The notes beneath the pieces are model-generated. The model was given only the letters and a program-made list of their open reading frames with translations, had not been told where the DNA came from and made no database searches. Positions 24,610-34,199 of a DNA stretch of 64,000 bases are shown in pieces. Numbering within the stretch: position 1 is the first letter of the stretch; each line of letters opens with the position of its first letter. The DNA is from Bacillota bacterium (GTDB taxonomy: Bacteria; Bacillota; Clostridia; Oscillospirales; Oscillospiraceae). Location: positions 38,371-102,370 of the forward strand of contig JAUNCL010000005.1 in assembly GCA_030535235.1 (NCBI GenBank). The letters run 5' to 3'. The translations under genes and the position numbers were made by a program.

Positions 24610-25911
24610 ATGCGCACCATCATATTTTTTATTCTGCTTCAAGTGTTCCTGATTTTTCTCAACGGAGTCTTTGCCTGCGCGGAGATCGCCATTGTCACCG
24701 TCAACGACAACCGTCTGGCCCTGCTGGCGGCCCAGGGCGACAAGCGGGCCCTCCGTCTGACCCGGCTCACCGAGCGTCCCGCCCGCTTCCTGGCCACCAT
24801 TCAGATCGCCATCACCCTCTCCGGCTTCCTGGGCAGCGCCTTCGCCGCCGATCACTTCTCCGATCCCCTGACCGCCCTCCTGCTGGGCCTGGGAATCCCC
24901 CTTCCGGAGAAGACCTTAGACACCCTGGTGGTGGTTCTCATCACCCTCCTGCTCTCCTTCTTCACCCTGGTTTTCGGCGAGCTGGTCCCCAAGCGCATCG
25001 GGATGCAGAGGGCCGAGCCCCTGGCGCTGGCCCTATCCGGTCTCATCACCGGCATCTCCCGGGTCTTCGCCCCCATCGTGGCCGTCCTCACCACCTCCAC
25101 CAACGACATCCTCCGTCTTCTGGGTATCGACCCCAACGCCCACGACGAAGAGGTCAGCGAGGAGGAGATCAAGATGATGGTGGACCGGGGCAGCGAAAAG
25201 GGCGTCTTCGACCGGGACACCAAGGACTTCATCACCAACGTCTTTGAATTCGATGACACCACCGTGGGGGAATTCGCCACCCACCGCACCGACCTCGACC
25301 TGCTGTGGACCCACCAGACCACCCGGGAGTGGGCCGACATCATCCTGTCCACCCGGCACACCCGCTATCCGGTCTGCCGGGAGACTGTGGACCAGGTGGT
25401 GGGCATCCTGGACGCCCGGGACTTTTTCTCCATGCAGACCGCCGCCGTGCCGGAGATCCTGGAGACCCTGGTAAAGCCCGCCTTCTTCGTGCCGGAGACC
25501 GTCAAGGCCGACGTACTGTTCCGGCAGATGAAGACCCGCCGGAGCTATTACGCCGTGGTCCTGGACGAATACGGCGGCTTCCTCGGGGTGGTCACCATCC
25601 GGGATCTGCTGGAGCAGTTAGTCGGGGACATCGCCCCCGAGGGAGAGCTGCCTGACATAGAAGAACTGGACGACCGCACCTGGCGGGTTCGGGGCTCGGC
25701 CCGGATGGACGACGTGGCCCACGCCCTGGGGGTGGACCTCCCCCAGGAGGAATACGAGACCTTTGGCGGCTATGTCTTCGGGCTCTACGGGGCTATCCCC
25801 CGGGACGGCCAGACCATCTCCCTCACCACCGATGCCCTCCGCATCCAGGTGGAGTCCATCCGCAACCACAAGCTGGAGTCCGCCGCCGTCACCCGGCTGG
25901 GGAAGGAATAA
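24610..25911 (+). CDS. CNNM/CBS-domain membrane protein (HlyC/CorC type)
   Basis: The 433-residue protein has an N-terminal CNNM membrane domain with about four helices (1-180; FLNGVFACAEIAIVTVNDNR is typical), two CBS domains at about 200-330 with HTRYPVCRE and VVLDEYGGFLGVVTIRD, and a C-terminal CorC-HlyC domain at about 345-425 ending in TFGGYVFG. Relatives take part in Mg2+ or Na+ movement and ion homeostasis. The start is the second ATG (24610), 9 bp after GGAGGG; the first ATG touches that site. Confidence 0.92.
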   Translation: MRTIIFFILLQVFLIFLNGVFACAEIAIVTVNDNRLALLAAQGDKRALRLTRLTERPARFLATIQIAITLSGFLGSAFAADHFSDPLTALLLGLGIPLPEKTLDTLVVVLITLLLSFFTLVFGELVPKRIGMQRAEPLALALSGLITGISRVFAPIVAVLTTSTNDILRLLGIDPNAHDEEVSEEEIKMMVDRGSEKGVFDRDTKDFITNVFEFDDTTVGEFATHRTDLDLLWTHQTTREWADIILSTRHTRYPVCRETVDQVVGILDARDFFSMQTAAVPEILETLVKPAFFVPETVKADVLFRQMKTRRSYYAVVLDEYGGFLGVVTIRDLLEQLVGDIAPEGELPDIEELDDRTWRVRGSARMDDVAHALGVDLPQEEYETFGGYVFGLYGAIPRDGQTISLTTDALRIQVESIRNHKLESAAVTRLGKE

Positions 25912-25918
25912 GAAACCA

Positions 25919-25960
25919 ACGGCCCGTCACAGTCCCATCTGGACTGAGTCGGGCCGTTTT
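25919..25960 (+). terminator. Terminator after the CNNM/CBS gene
   Basis: ACGGCCCG and CGGGCCGT, with inner AGTCC/GGACT pairing, form an interrupted stem followed by TTTT, 8 bp after the stop. Confidence 0.8.
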
Positions 25961-25990
25961 CGTCATTCCTCCCGCCGGAACAGACCTGTC

Positions 25991-26211
25991 CCCCCTCTTA
26001 CGCCCTCTCAGTCAGCGCTTACGCGCTGCCAGCTCCCCCAAAGGGGGAGCCAAGCTTGTCGAAAAAGACTTGCAGCATTGGCTGTCACGCCGTAGGGCGG
26101 GGGCTTGCTCCCGCCGGAGGCACGAACCCACGCTGCGGATATTCAAAACGTAGCAAGCGGAACGGGCATGCCCGTTCCCTACATAGGGTTGTTCGGTATA
26201 TAACACGACTT
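25991..26211. repeat. Composite dispersed repeat
   Basis: The 443-bp gap from 25912 to 26354 holds the upstream terminator, this composite repeat and the prfC promoter, and no gene. The first part includes AGCTCCCCC-AAA-GGGGGAGC. The second (26056-26211) begins TTGTCGAAAAAG, has GGGCGGGGGCTTGCTCCCGC and the GGAACGGGCATGCCCGTTCC palindrome, and is repeated with small changes at 42324-42484. Confidence 0.9.
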
Positions 26212-26283
26212 GTCGCCGGACAATGCGCGCAGGAATACCGTTCATGATCGCACGGGCCCGGCGTTTTTCAAGGGATTTTGCTC

Positions 26284-26312
26284 TTGCGCATCCTCCTTTG
26301 CCATGGTAAAAT
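26284..26312 (+). promoter_or_regulatory. Promoter of prfC
   Basis: TTGCGC (26284-26289) and TAAAAT (26307-26312) are 17 bp apart, about 40 bp before the TTG start codon. Confidence 0.55.
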
Positions 26313-26354
26313 AAAATGTTAAATCATGTAATTTCCCAGAGGAGGTTTTTTCCT

Positions 26355-27959
26355 TTGCCTAAATACGAATCCGAAATCAAGCGCCGGCGGACCTTTGCCA
26401 TCATCTCCCACCCCGACGCCGGTAAGACCACCCTGACCGAGAAGTTCCTGCTCTACGGCGGGGCCATCGCCCAGGCCGGCCAGGTCAAGGGCAAGAAGAA
26501 CACCCGGGCCGCCGTCTCCGACTGGATGGAGATCGAGAAGCAGCGCGGCATCTCCGTCACCTCTTCCGTCCTGCAGTTCCAGTACGACGGCTTCTGCATC
26601 AACATTCTGGACACCCCCGGCCACCAGGACTTCTCCGAGGACACCTACCGCACCCTTATGGCTGCCGACTCCGCCGTCATGGTCATCGACGCCGCCAAGG
26701 GCGTGGAGGCCCAGACCCGGAAGCTCTTCAAGGTCTGCGCCATGCGGGATATCCCCATCTTCACCTTTATCAACAAGATGGACCGGGAGGCCCGGGACCC
26801 CTTCGAGCTCTGCGAGGAGCTGGAAAAGGAGCTGGGCATCGAGACCTACCCCGTCAACTGGCCCATCGGCTCCGGCAAGGACTTCCTGGGGGTCTATGAC
26901 CGCACCAAGGGGGAGATCATCCACTTCTCCTCCAACACCAACGCCAAAAAGTCCGGCACCACCCAGATCGACCTCCAGGACCCCGTCCTCATCGACATGC
27001 TGGGCCAGAGCAAGCGGGACCAGCTGCTGGACGAGATCGAGCTGCTGGACGGCGCCTCCTCCGACTTTGACCTGGACCGGGTCCGCCACGGCCAGCTCTC
27101 CCCCGTCTTCTTCGGCTCCGCCCTGACCACCTTCGGCGTGGAGCCCTTCCTGGAGAACTTCCTCCGCATGACCACCCCGCCCCTGCCCCGCATGGCCCAC
27201 GGCGAGGAGATCGACTCCATGGACGACAACTTCTCCGCCTTCGTCTTCAAGATCCAGGCCAACATGAACAAGGCCCACCGGGACCGCATCGCCTTCATGC
27301 GGGTGTGCTCCGGCCGCTTCGACGCCGACAAAGAGGTCTACCACGTCCAGGGCAAGAAGAAGCTGAAGCTCTCCCGGCCCCAGCAGCTCATGGCCGCCGA
27401 GCGGGAGATCATCGAGGAGGCCTACGCCGGGGACATCATCGGCGTCTTCGACCCGGGCATCTTCTCCATCGGCGACACCCTCTGCGCCCCCGGAAAAAAA
27501 TTCCGCTTCGACCCCATCCCCACCTTCGCCCCCGAGCACTTCGCCCGGGTCCGCCCGGTGGACACCATGAAGCGCAAGCAGTTCCTGAAGGGCGCCGAGC
27601 AGATCGCCCTGGAGGGCGCCATCCAGATCTTCAAGATCCCCTACACCGGCATGGAGGAGGTCATTGTGGGCGTGGTGGGCACCCTGCAATTCGACGTCTT
27701 CCAGTACCGCCTGCGCAGCGAGTACAACGTGGAGATCCGCATGGACACCCTGCCCTATGAGTTCCTGCGGTGGATCAAGGAGCCTGAGGAGTTCCACGAG
27801 ACCGACCTGGTCCTGGGCAACGACACCAAGCTGGTGGAGGACTACAAGGGCAACAAGCTGCTGCTCTTCTCCTCCTTCTGGTCCATCAAGTGGGTCTCCG
27901 ACCACAACCCCCAGCTGGTCCTCACGGAGTTTAACGAGAAGAACAACGAGGACGAATAA
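26355..27959 (+). CDS. prfC: Peptide chain release factor 3
   Basis: The 534-residue GTPase releases RF1/RF2 from the ribosome after termination. GTPase motifs are G1 HPDAGKTT at 19-26, G2 GISVTSS, G3 DTPGHQDF and G4 NKMD. The length is that of bacterial RF3, longer than a bare GTPase and shorter than EF-G. I place the start at TTG 26355, which gives the usual PKYESEIKRRRTFAIISHP opening and lies 9 bp after GGAGG. The open frame upstream has no ribosome site. Confidence 0.95.
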   Translation: MPKYESEIKRRRTFAIISHPDAGKTTLTEKFLLYGGAIAQAGQVKGKKNTRAAVSDWMEIEKQRGISVTSSVLQFQYDGFCINILDTPGHQDFSEDTYRTLMAADSAVMVIDAAKGVEAQTRKLFKVCAMRDIPIFTFINKMDREARDPFELCEELEKELGIETYPVNWPIGSGKDFLGVYDRTKGEIIHFSSNTNAKKSGTTQIDLQDPVLIDMLGQSKRDQLLDEIELLDGASSDFDLDRVRHGQLSPVFFGSALTTFGVEPFLENFLRMTTPPLPRMAHGEEIDSMDDNFSAFVFKIQANMNKAHRDRIAFMRVCSGRFDADKEVYHVQGKKKLKLSRPQQLMAAEREIIEEAYAGDIIGVFDPGIFSIGDTLCAPGKKFRFDPIPTFAPEHFARVRPVDTMKRKQFLKGAEQIALEGAIQIFKIPYTGMEEVIVGVVGTLQFDVFQYRLRSEYNVEIRMDTLPYEFLRWIKEPEEFHETDLVLGNDTKLVEDYKGNKLLLFSSFWSIKWVSDHNPQLVLTEFNEKNNEDE

Positions 27960-28006
27960 AAAATACAGCCCCCCTTATATACAGAACCTCGAAAGGAGAC
28001 GATGGT

Positions 28007-28642
28007 ATGAAACCCCTGATTATTGGCATCGCCGGCGGCACCGGCTCGGGCAAGACCACCCTGGTGGACCGGCTGAAGGAACAGTTCGGCGACGACATCA
28101 GCGTCCTGGCCCACGACAGCTACTACGCCGCCCACCACGACCTCTCCCTGGAGGAACGGCAGGCCCTGAACTACGACCACCCGGCCTCCTTTGACACCGA
28201 CCGGATGATCCAGGACCTGGAGGACCTTCTGGCCGGCAAGACCATCCACTGCCCCGTCTATGACTACGCCATCCAGGACCGCCTGGAGGAGACCCGGGAG
28301 GTGGCCCCCAACAAGGTCATCCTGGTGGAGGGCATCCTGGTCTTTGACAACAAGGCCCTCCGGGACCTGATGGACATCAAGCTCTTTGTGGACACCGACG
28401 CCGACGTGCGCATCCTCCGCCGCATCCACCGGGACGTCACCCAGCGGGGCCGCACCATGGACGCCGTCATGGAGCAGTACCTCTCCACCGTGAAGCCCAT
28501 GCACGAGCAGTTCGTGGAACCCTCCAAGCGTTACGCCGACGTCATCATCCCCGAGGGCGGTAAGAACACCGTGGCCCTCATGATGATCATGCAGCGCATC
28601 GCCTACCACATCGAGCACGGCGACATCGTCTCCCATCAATAA
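28007..28642 (+). CDS. udk: Uridine kinase
   Basis: The 211-residue kinase phosphorylates uridine and cytidine to their monophosphates in pyrimidine salvage. Walker A GGTGSGKT is at 10-17. The HDSYYAAHHDLS, NYDHPASFDTD and PVYDYAIQDR blocks of uridine kinases follow, then VEGILVF. The length is normal. The start follows GAAAGGAGA. It lies 47 bp after prfC and 11 bp before the flavin-type oxidase gene. upp at 50414 completes a uracil salvage route in this window. Confidence 0.93.
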   Translation: MKPLIIGIAGGTGSGKTTLVDRLKEQFGDDISVLAHDSYYAAHHDLSLEERQALNYDHPASFDTDRMIQDLEDLLAGKTIHCPVYDYAIQDRLEETREVAPNKVILVEGILVFDNKALRDLMDIKLFVDTDADVRILRRIHRDVTQRGRTMDAVMEQYLSTVKPMHEQFVEPSKRYADVIIPEGGKNTVALMMIMQRIAYHIEHGDIVSHQ

Positions 28643-28653
28643 GGAGGTTCCCT

Positions 28654-29151
28654 ATGATCGACCGACCCATCCGCCGGAAGGACCGGCAGCTTCCCCAAGA
28701 GGAGGCCCTGGACCTGCTGAACCAGGGCGTTTACGGCGTACTGTCCGTCACCGGGGACGAGGGCTGGCCCTACGGCGTCCCCATGCACTACGTTTTTCTG
28801 GAGGGAAATCTCTACCTCCACTGCGCCAAGGAGGGCCACATGCTGGAGAGCATCGCCCGGGATGACCGGGTGTGCTTCACCGTGGTCCCCCGCCACGAGC
28901 TGGTCCCCGACCACATCACCGCCCTTTATGAGAGCGTCATGGTCTTCGGCACCGCCGCCCTGGTGGAAGAGGCCGACGAACGGCAGAAGATCCTGGAAGC
29001 CCTGGTGGACAGGCTGGCCCAGGTCTCCCCGGAGATCAAGGAACAGTACATCCGCAGCAAGGGGGCCAGAACCGGTCTGGTCCGCATCCGCCCCGCCCGG
29101 ATCACCGCCAAGGCCAGCCGCGCCTTTCTCCCTGTGACCAAACGGATGTAA
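28654..29151 (+). CDS. Pyridoxamine 5'-phosphate oxidase-like flavoprotein (NimA-like)
   Basis: The 165-residue protein has the split-barrel FMN-binding pattern of NimA-like proteins: RRKDRQLPQEEALDLL at the start, GVLSVTGDEGWPYGVPMHYVF, LYLHCAKEGHMLE and DRVCFTVV. Relatives reduce nitro groups or other small substrates, or simply bind flavin. Substrate is unknown. The ribosome site AAGGAGG overlaps the stop of udk, so it is translated from the same message. Confidence 0.85.
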   Translation: MIDRPIRRKDRQLPQEEALDLLNQGVYGVLSVTGDEGWPYGVPMHYVFLEGNLYLHCAKEGHMLESIARDDRVCFTVVPRHELVPDHITALYESVMVFGTAALVEEADERQKILEALVDRLAQVSPEIKEQYIRSKGARTGLVRIRPARITAKASRAFLPVTKRM

Positions 29152-29163
29152 GACCTTCGGGGG

Positions 29164-29192
29164 TTGCATTTGTCCGCCCCCAACGATATAAT
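29164..29192 (+). promoter_or_regulatory. Promoter of asnS
   Basis: TTGCAT (29164-29169) and TATAAT (29187-29192) are 17 bp apart. The leader to the ATG at 29241 is only about 40 nt, too short for a T-box. Confidence 0.75.
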
Positions 29193-29240
29193 ATTGCATC
29201 ATTCCCCGTTTACATTATCCGCTGAAAGGACTTGAATCAT

Positions 29241-30632
<1,392 letters not shown>

Positions 30633-30650
30633 TTATTTCATGGATAAAAG

Positions 30651-30687
30651 ACGACCGTTCCGAGTCAAATCGGAACGGTCGTTTTTC
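30651..30687. terminator. Terminator between asnS and the acetyltransferase gene
   Basis: ACGACCGTTCCGA and TCGGAACGGTCGT form a perfect 13-bp stem followed by five Ts on the plus strand. The two genes are convergent and may share it. Confidence 0.9.
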
Positions 30688-30700
30688 AATCAACGGAGAC

Positions 30701-31144
30701 TCAAACCAGCCGTTTTTTCATGTAATACCGGTCGAAACCATATTCCTTGACCCGGTCGTAAATTTCATACCCCTGACGGAGGTAGATCGCCCGGGTGCGG
30801 TCGTACTTCACATGGGTGTACAAGCGGCACTCGGATTTCCCCCGGCTGCGGATGAAATCCTCGCAATAGGCCAGGAGCAAACGACCCACGCCTGTCCCCC
30901 TGGGATGGGCCGCCAGCACATCCATCCACATGAAGTCGCCCTCCCCCTCCTTTATGAGCAGGTACCCAAGAAGCTTTCCCTGGTCCTCAGCCACAAAGAG
31001 GAAGTCCTTTTCCATGGCCTCCCCGTAGTCCTCCAGCATGGGGCCGGGAATCCGGCCAATGAGGGTGATGTAGTCCTTGAATGCCTCCACACAGCAGACG
31101 CAGAGGGCAGGCAGATCTTCCAACTCAGCTTTGCGGATCTCCAT
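30701..31144 (-). CDS. GNAT family N-acetyltransferase
   Basis: The 147-residue GNAT protein has the acetyl-CoA loop AHPRGTGVGRLLL at about 88-100, preceded by DFMWMDVLAAHP, and ends in the RQGYEIYDRVKEYGFDRYYMKK block. The acceptor is unknown. It is a single gene with a consensus promoter about 125 bp upstream (31302-31274) and an AAAGGAGAA ribosome site. It converges on asnS. Confidence 0.88.
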   Translation of the reverse strand: MEIRKAELEDLPALCVCCVEAFKDYITLIGRIPGPMLEDYGEAMEKDFLFVAEDQGKLLGYLLIKEGEGDFMWMDVLAAHPRGTGVGRLLLAYCEDFIRSRGKSECRLYTHVKYDRTRAIYLRQGYEIYDRVKEYGFDRYYMKKRLV

Positions 31145-31273
31145 ATTCTTCTCCTTTCAGGGTGGCCCCCACATTTTTGTCAAAATATTTTTTGCCGTCC
31201 GTCATACTCTCATTCCTATCTTCAAAAAGATGCCGTCCCGGAGCTGTTGGTCATTTTGCGTATGTTTTCTCCT

Positions 31274-31302
31274 ATTATACTATGCTTTTTCTCCCTTGTA
31301 AA
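31274..31302 (-). promoter_or_regulatory. Promoter of the acetyltransferase gene
   Basis: On the minus strand TTTACA (31302-31297) and TATAAT (31279-31274) are 17 bp apart. The leader would be about 125 nt. Confidence 0.6.
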
Positions 31303-31379
31303 CAAGCAATAGACCGCAAAAGCACGATCTCCGACGGGAACATCCCGGCGGGGTTTCGGCCAAAATGATAAAAGCCCCC

Positions 31380-31427
31380 TTGACAGCTAACGAATATTAG
31401 CCTATAATATAGCTAACAGTTATTAGC
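31380..31427 (+). promoter_or_regulatory. TetR gene promoter with two palindromic operators
   Basis: TTGACA (31380-31385) and TATAAT (31403-31408) are 17 bp apart. One operator, GCTAA-N6-TTAGC (31386-31401), fills the spacer; a second, GCTAA-N6-TTAGC (31412-31427), lies at the transcript start. The pair is spaced 26 bp apart. A repressor bound at either would block the polymerase, so autoregulation is expected. Confidence 0.85.
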
Positions 31428-31440
31428 CAGGAGGAAGCAT

Positions 31441-32061
31441 TTGAAACAGGAAACCACAAAGCAGAAAATTCTGCTGGAAGCCGTGAAGCTGTTTGCCAAC
31501 GAGGGATATGAGGCGGTCAGCGTGGATCAGATCGCAAAAGCGGTGGGGATCAAAGCCCCCTCCCTCTACAAACACTACAAAAACAAACGGGACATTTTTG
31601 ACAGCATTTTGCGGCAAATGGAACAGCAGGACGGAGAACAGGCCGCCGCCTGTTCCCTGCCGGAGGGAACCCCAGAGGCCATGCCGGAGACCTATGAACA
31701 ATCCTCCCCAGAGGATCTGATCGCGTTCAGCAGGCAGCAGTTCCGATATTGGACGGAGGATGCCTTTGCCGCCTCCTTCCGCAGGATGCTGACCGTGGAG
31801 CAATACCGCAGTGAGGAGATGAACCGGCTGTACCATCAGTATCTCGGCGCCGGTCCGCTGGGCTATGTGGCTGATCTGTTGGGCTCCCAAGAGAAGGCCC
31901 TGTCCTTTTACGGACCGATGTATTTGCTGTACAGCGTCTATGACGGGGCCGACGACAAGGCAGCGGTATCCGCCTTGCTGGATGCCCATTTCACTCGATG
32001 GCAGAACGAAAACGCCGTTCAGGAAATTCCCGAACCGAACGAACAGAATCAAACGAGGTGA
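31441..32061 (+). CDS. TetR-family transcriptional regulator
   Basis: The 206-residue regulator has an N-terminal helix-turn-helix (KQKILLEAVKLFANEGYEAV, then DQIAKAVGIKAPSLYKHYKNK) and a C-terminal ligand domain of unknown specificity. It starts with TTG after AGGAGG. It most likely binds the GCTAA-N6-TTAGC sites in its own promoter. The methyltransferase gene begins 5 bp after its stop and should be the regulated partner. Codon use is less GC-rich than in neighbours, which suggests possible acquisition. Confidence 0.9.
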   Translation: MKQETTKQKILLEAVKLFANEGYEAVSVDQIAKAVGIKAPSLYKHYKNKRDIFDSILRQMEQQDGEQAAACSLPEGTPEAMPETYEQSSPEDLIAFSRQQFRYWTEDAFAASFRRMLTVEQYRSEEMNRLYHQYLGAGPLGYVADLLGSQEKALSFYGPMYLLYSVYDGADDKAAVSALLDAHFTRWQNENAVQEIPEPNEQNQTR

Positions 32062-32066
32062 TCGAC

Positions 32067-32783
32067 ATGAAGTATCCATACAGTGAAAAATACAATACCC
32101 CCGAACTCATGGCAAAAATCATGGGGCCGAACCCCCTCAAGCTGGAAGAGGAGCTGCTGACCGGCCATCGGATTCCCGCCGGGAGCGTGGTCTGTGACCT
32201 GGGCAGCGGCCAGGGGCTGACCAGCGTGTTTCTGGCCAAGGAATATGGCTTCACCGTCTATGCCGCAGACCTGTGGAGCGATCCGGAGGAAAACCGAACC
32301 TTCTTCCGGGAGATGGGGCTGTCCGAACGGGAACTGATCCCGGTCAAGGCAGACGCATCCGATCTGCCCTTTGAACCGGAATTCTTTGACGCCGTCGTCA
32401 GCACGGATTCCTACAACTATTTTGGCCGCGACCCGGACTTTCTGGACCAAAAGCTGCTGCCCTTTGTGAAGACGGGCGGATATGTTTACATTGCCATCCC
32501 GGGTATGAAGCGGGACTGCCACGACAGCCTGCCGCCGGAATTGCTCCTGTCCTGGACGCCGGAGCAGCTGGAATACATGCACGACGTGGCATATTGGCGG
32601 GGGATGGTCAGTCAGAGCCGGGATGCTGAGGTCCTTGAGGTCAGCGAGATGGAATCCAACGAGGAGGTCTGGGCCGACTGGCTCAGGCAGGAGAATGACT
32701 ATGCCATCGGCGACCGCAAGGCCATGGAGGCCGGCGGCGGCAAGTATCTGAACTTCATCAAAATCGTACTGAGAAAGAAATAA
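32067..32783 (+). CDS. SAM-dependent methyltransferase
   Basis: The 238-residue class I methyltransferase has motif I VVCDLGSGQGLTS at about 41-53, motif II-like VYAADLW and a later VSTDSYNYFG block. Substrate is unknown. The ribosome site and start lie against the stop of the TetR gene, so both are one transcript controlled by the TetR operators. The start is the ATG at 32067, not the open frame upstream, which is a shadow of the TetR gene. A possible role in resistance to a toxic small molecule is inference only. Confidence 0.85.
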   Translation: MKYPYSEKYNTPELMAKIMGPNPLKLEEELLTGHRIPAGSVVCDLGSGQGLTSVFLAKEYGFTVYAADLWSDPEENRTFFREMGLSERELIPVKADASDLPFEPEFFDAVVSTDSYNYFGRDPDFLDQKLLPFVKTGGYVYIAIPGMKRDCHDSLPPELLLSWTPEQLEYMHDVAYWRGMVSQSRDAEVLEVSEMESNEEVWADWLRQENDYAIGDRKAMEAGGGKYLNFIKIVLRKK

Positions 32784-32828
32784 CAACGGGAGGGCCGCAG
32801 AACAAAACATTCTGCGGCCCTCCCGTTG
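32784..32828. terminator. Strong bidirectional terminator
   Basis: CAACGGGAGGGCCGCAGAA and its complement form a 19-bp perfect stem between the methyltransferase stop and the tRNA-Leu 3' end. Confidence 0.85.
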
Positions 32829-32829
32829 T

Positions 32830-32913
32830 TGGTGCGGGCATGGGGACTCGAACCCCAACGCAAAAAGCACGAGAACCTAAATCTCGCATGTCTACCAATT
32901 TCATCATGCCCGC
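32830..32913 (-). tRNA. tRNA-Leu (anticodon TAG)
   Basis: The 84-nt class II tRNA has acceptor GCGGGCA paired with TGCCCGC, anticodon loop TTTAGGT, a variable arm and an encoded CCA. Confidence 0.95.
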
Positions 32914-32965
32914 ATATCAAAGCGGCAGGAAAACTGCCGCCTCGGTTTGTCAAAAAGCCAGTGGA

Positions 32966-33946
32966 TCAGAACACCACGTTCTCGTCAATGTAGCGGCGCA
33001 GCAGGGTCTCTATCACCTCCAGCGCCGGACGATTTCCGAATTTCTCCAGCAGCTTGCTCTTTTGGATGTATCCGCCGGCCTTTTTCCCGTGGCCGCCGCC
33101 GCTGCCGATGCCCTCGCAGACATAGGCGGCGATGCGGTCCGCCGGCAGCTGCTCGTGGCAGGTCCGCAGGGAGATCCGATACCCCGCCCCCACCTCGGTA
33201 TAGGCGAAGGTCAGGTAGACAATATCCACCTGGATCATCAGGTCGCCGATGATGCCCAGCAGAGACTGCTCGCAGGACAGGACCTCCACCACGGCGAAGT
33301 GCCGCTCCACATCCACAAAGTGGTTGTGAAGGGCGTCGCTGACCACCATCAGCTCGGCCAGGGTCATGCTGGACTTGGTGAGCGTTTCAAAGAGGGGCTG
33401 CTCCTCGAAGAGATCCGCCCGCATGGCCAGATCCGCCTGGCCGTACAGGTCGGCAAAGCAGGAGGTGTCGATATACAGCCCGTAGAGCAAAGCCACCGCC
33501 AGATCCTGGTCCTCCTTCAGCGGATAGCCCTCCTCCCGGAGCAGCTCCCACAGGATGGTGGAGCTGCTCTGATAGCCGTTCTTGATGAGGACCCTCTCCC
33601 CCGGCTCCACCACCTGGATGTGGTGGTCGATGACGGCCACCTGCTGGGCTGGAAAGGGTTCCACATTGCCCTCCCCATACTGGCAGTCCACCAGCAGCAG
33701 CAGGTCGAACTCTCCCGGGTCGTGGGTGTAGGTGATGGGGATGCCGCACTGGCTGACCATGATCTCCACGCCCCGCTTTTTGATGGGGTTCCGCCCACCG
33801 TAGACGATAAAGGCGTCCACCCCGTGGGCCTGCAGATAGCGATATGCCCCGAAGGCCGAAGCAATGGTATCCGGATCCGGGTCGTTATGACATTGGATGC
33901 AGATCCTCTCGCAGGAGAGCAGCTTCTGAAGGAAACCCATATTCAC
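32966..33946 (-). CDS. DHH-family phosphoesterase
   Basis: The 326-residue protein has the DHH domain with CHNDPDPDTIASAF, LLVDCQYGE and VIDHHIQV, which supply metal-binding Asp and His residues, and a C-terminal DHHA1 domain with GSGGGHGKKAGG. Relatives include oligoribonucleases (NrnA) and c-di-AMP-related phosphodiesterases. The first His has the form HNDPDPD, so it belongs to the NrnA-like side, but the substrate is not settled. No membrane segment is present. It follows tRNA-Leu upstream on the minus strand without a shared promoter. Confidence 0.85.
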   Translation of the reverse strand: MNMGFLQKLLSCERICIQCHNDPDPDTIASAFGAYRYLQAHGVDAFIVYGGRNPIKKRGVEIMVSQCGIPITYTHDPGEFDLLLLVDCQYGEGNVEPFPAQQVAVIDHHIQVVEPGERVLIKNGYQSSSTILWELLREEGYPLKEDQDLAVALLYGLYIDTSCFADLYGQADLAMRADLFEEQPLFETLTKSSMTLAELMVVSDALHNHFVDVERHFAVVEVLSCEQSLLGIIGDLMIQVDIVYLTFAYTEVGAGYRISLRTCHEQLPADRIAAYVCEGIGSGGGHGKKAGGYIQKSKLLEKFGNRPALEVIETLLRRYIDENVVF

Positions 33947-34124
33947 CCCACCTTCCCATTATGTCTGGAATATTGTAGCAGGCTTTTCCCGAAAAGTCAA
34001 TCGCAGCCCCCTTCCCCTGCATAAATATCGGAATTCATTCTGTATATCCGCCCGGAATATTCATTTTTGTGGAAATTTACTCGGGGATTTTTTGAAATTT
34101 TTCGGATGATTATGCATATTACTC

Positions 34125-34153
34125 TTGCATTTTCCTGCCAATGGTGGTATCCT
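34125..34153 (+). promoter_or_regulatory. Promoter of the arginine cluster
   Basis: TTGCAT (34125-34130) and TATCCT (34148-34153) are 17 bp apart. The AT-rich DNA before it (34015-34125) contains GAATATTC at 34055 and TATGCATA near 34111, which could be ArgR half sites. That part is weak. Confidence 0.5.
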
Positions 34154-34199
34154 GTACCCCGATAAGAGATTCCAAGAAATTTTTCGGAGGTAATACACC

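Noticed and set aside
25912-26354. CRISPR-like repeat array in the repeat-rich gap
   Set aside because: The repeats are different palindromic modules, not regularly spaced copies of one unit, and no cas gene is nearby.
29152-29240. T-box leader before asnS
   Set aside because: The promoter leaves only about 40 nt of leader, too short for a T-box, and no specifier stem or T-box sequence is present.
33947-34124. Arginine riboswitch or clear ArgR box before argG
   Set aside because: The DNA is AT-rich with short partial palindromes only. None is close enough to a recognised consensus to annotate as a site.
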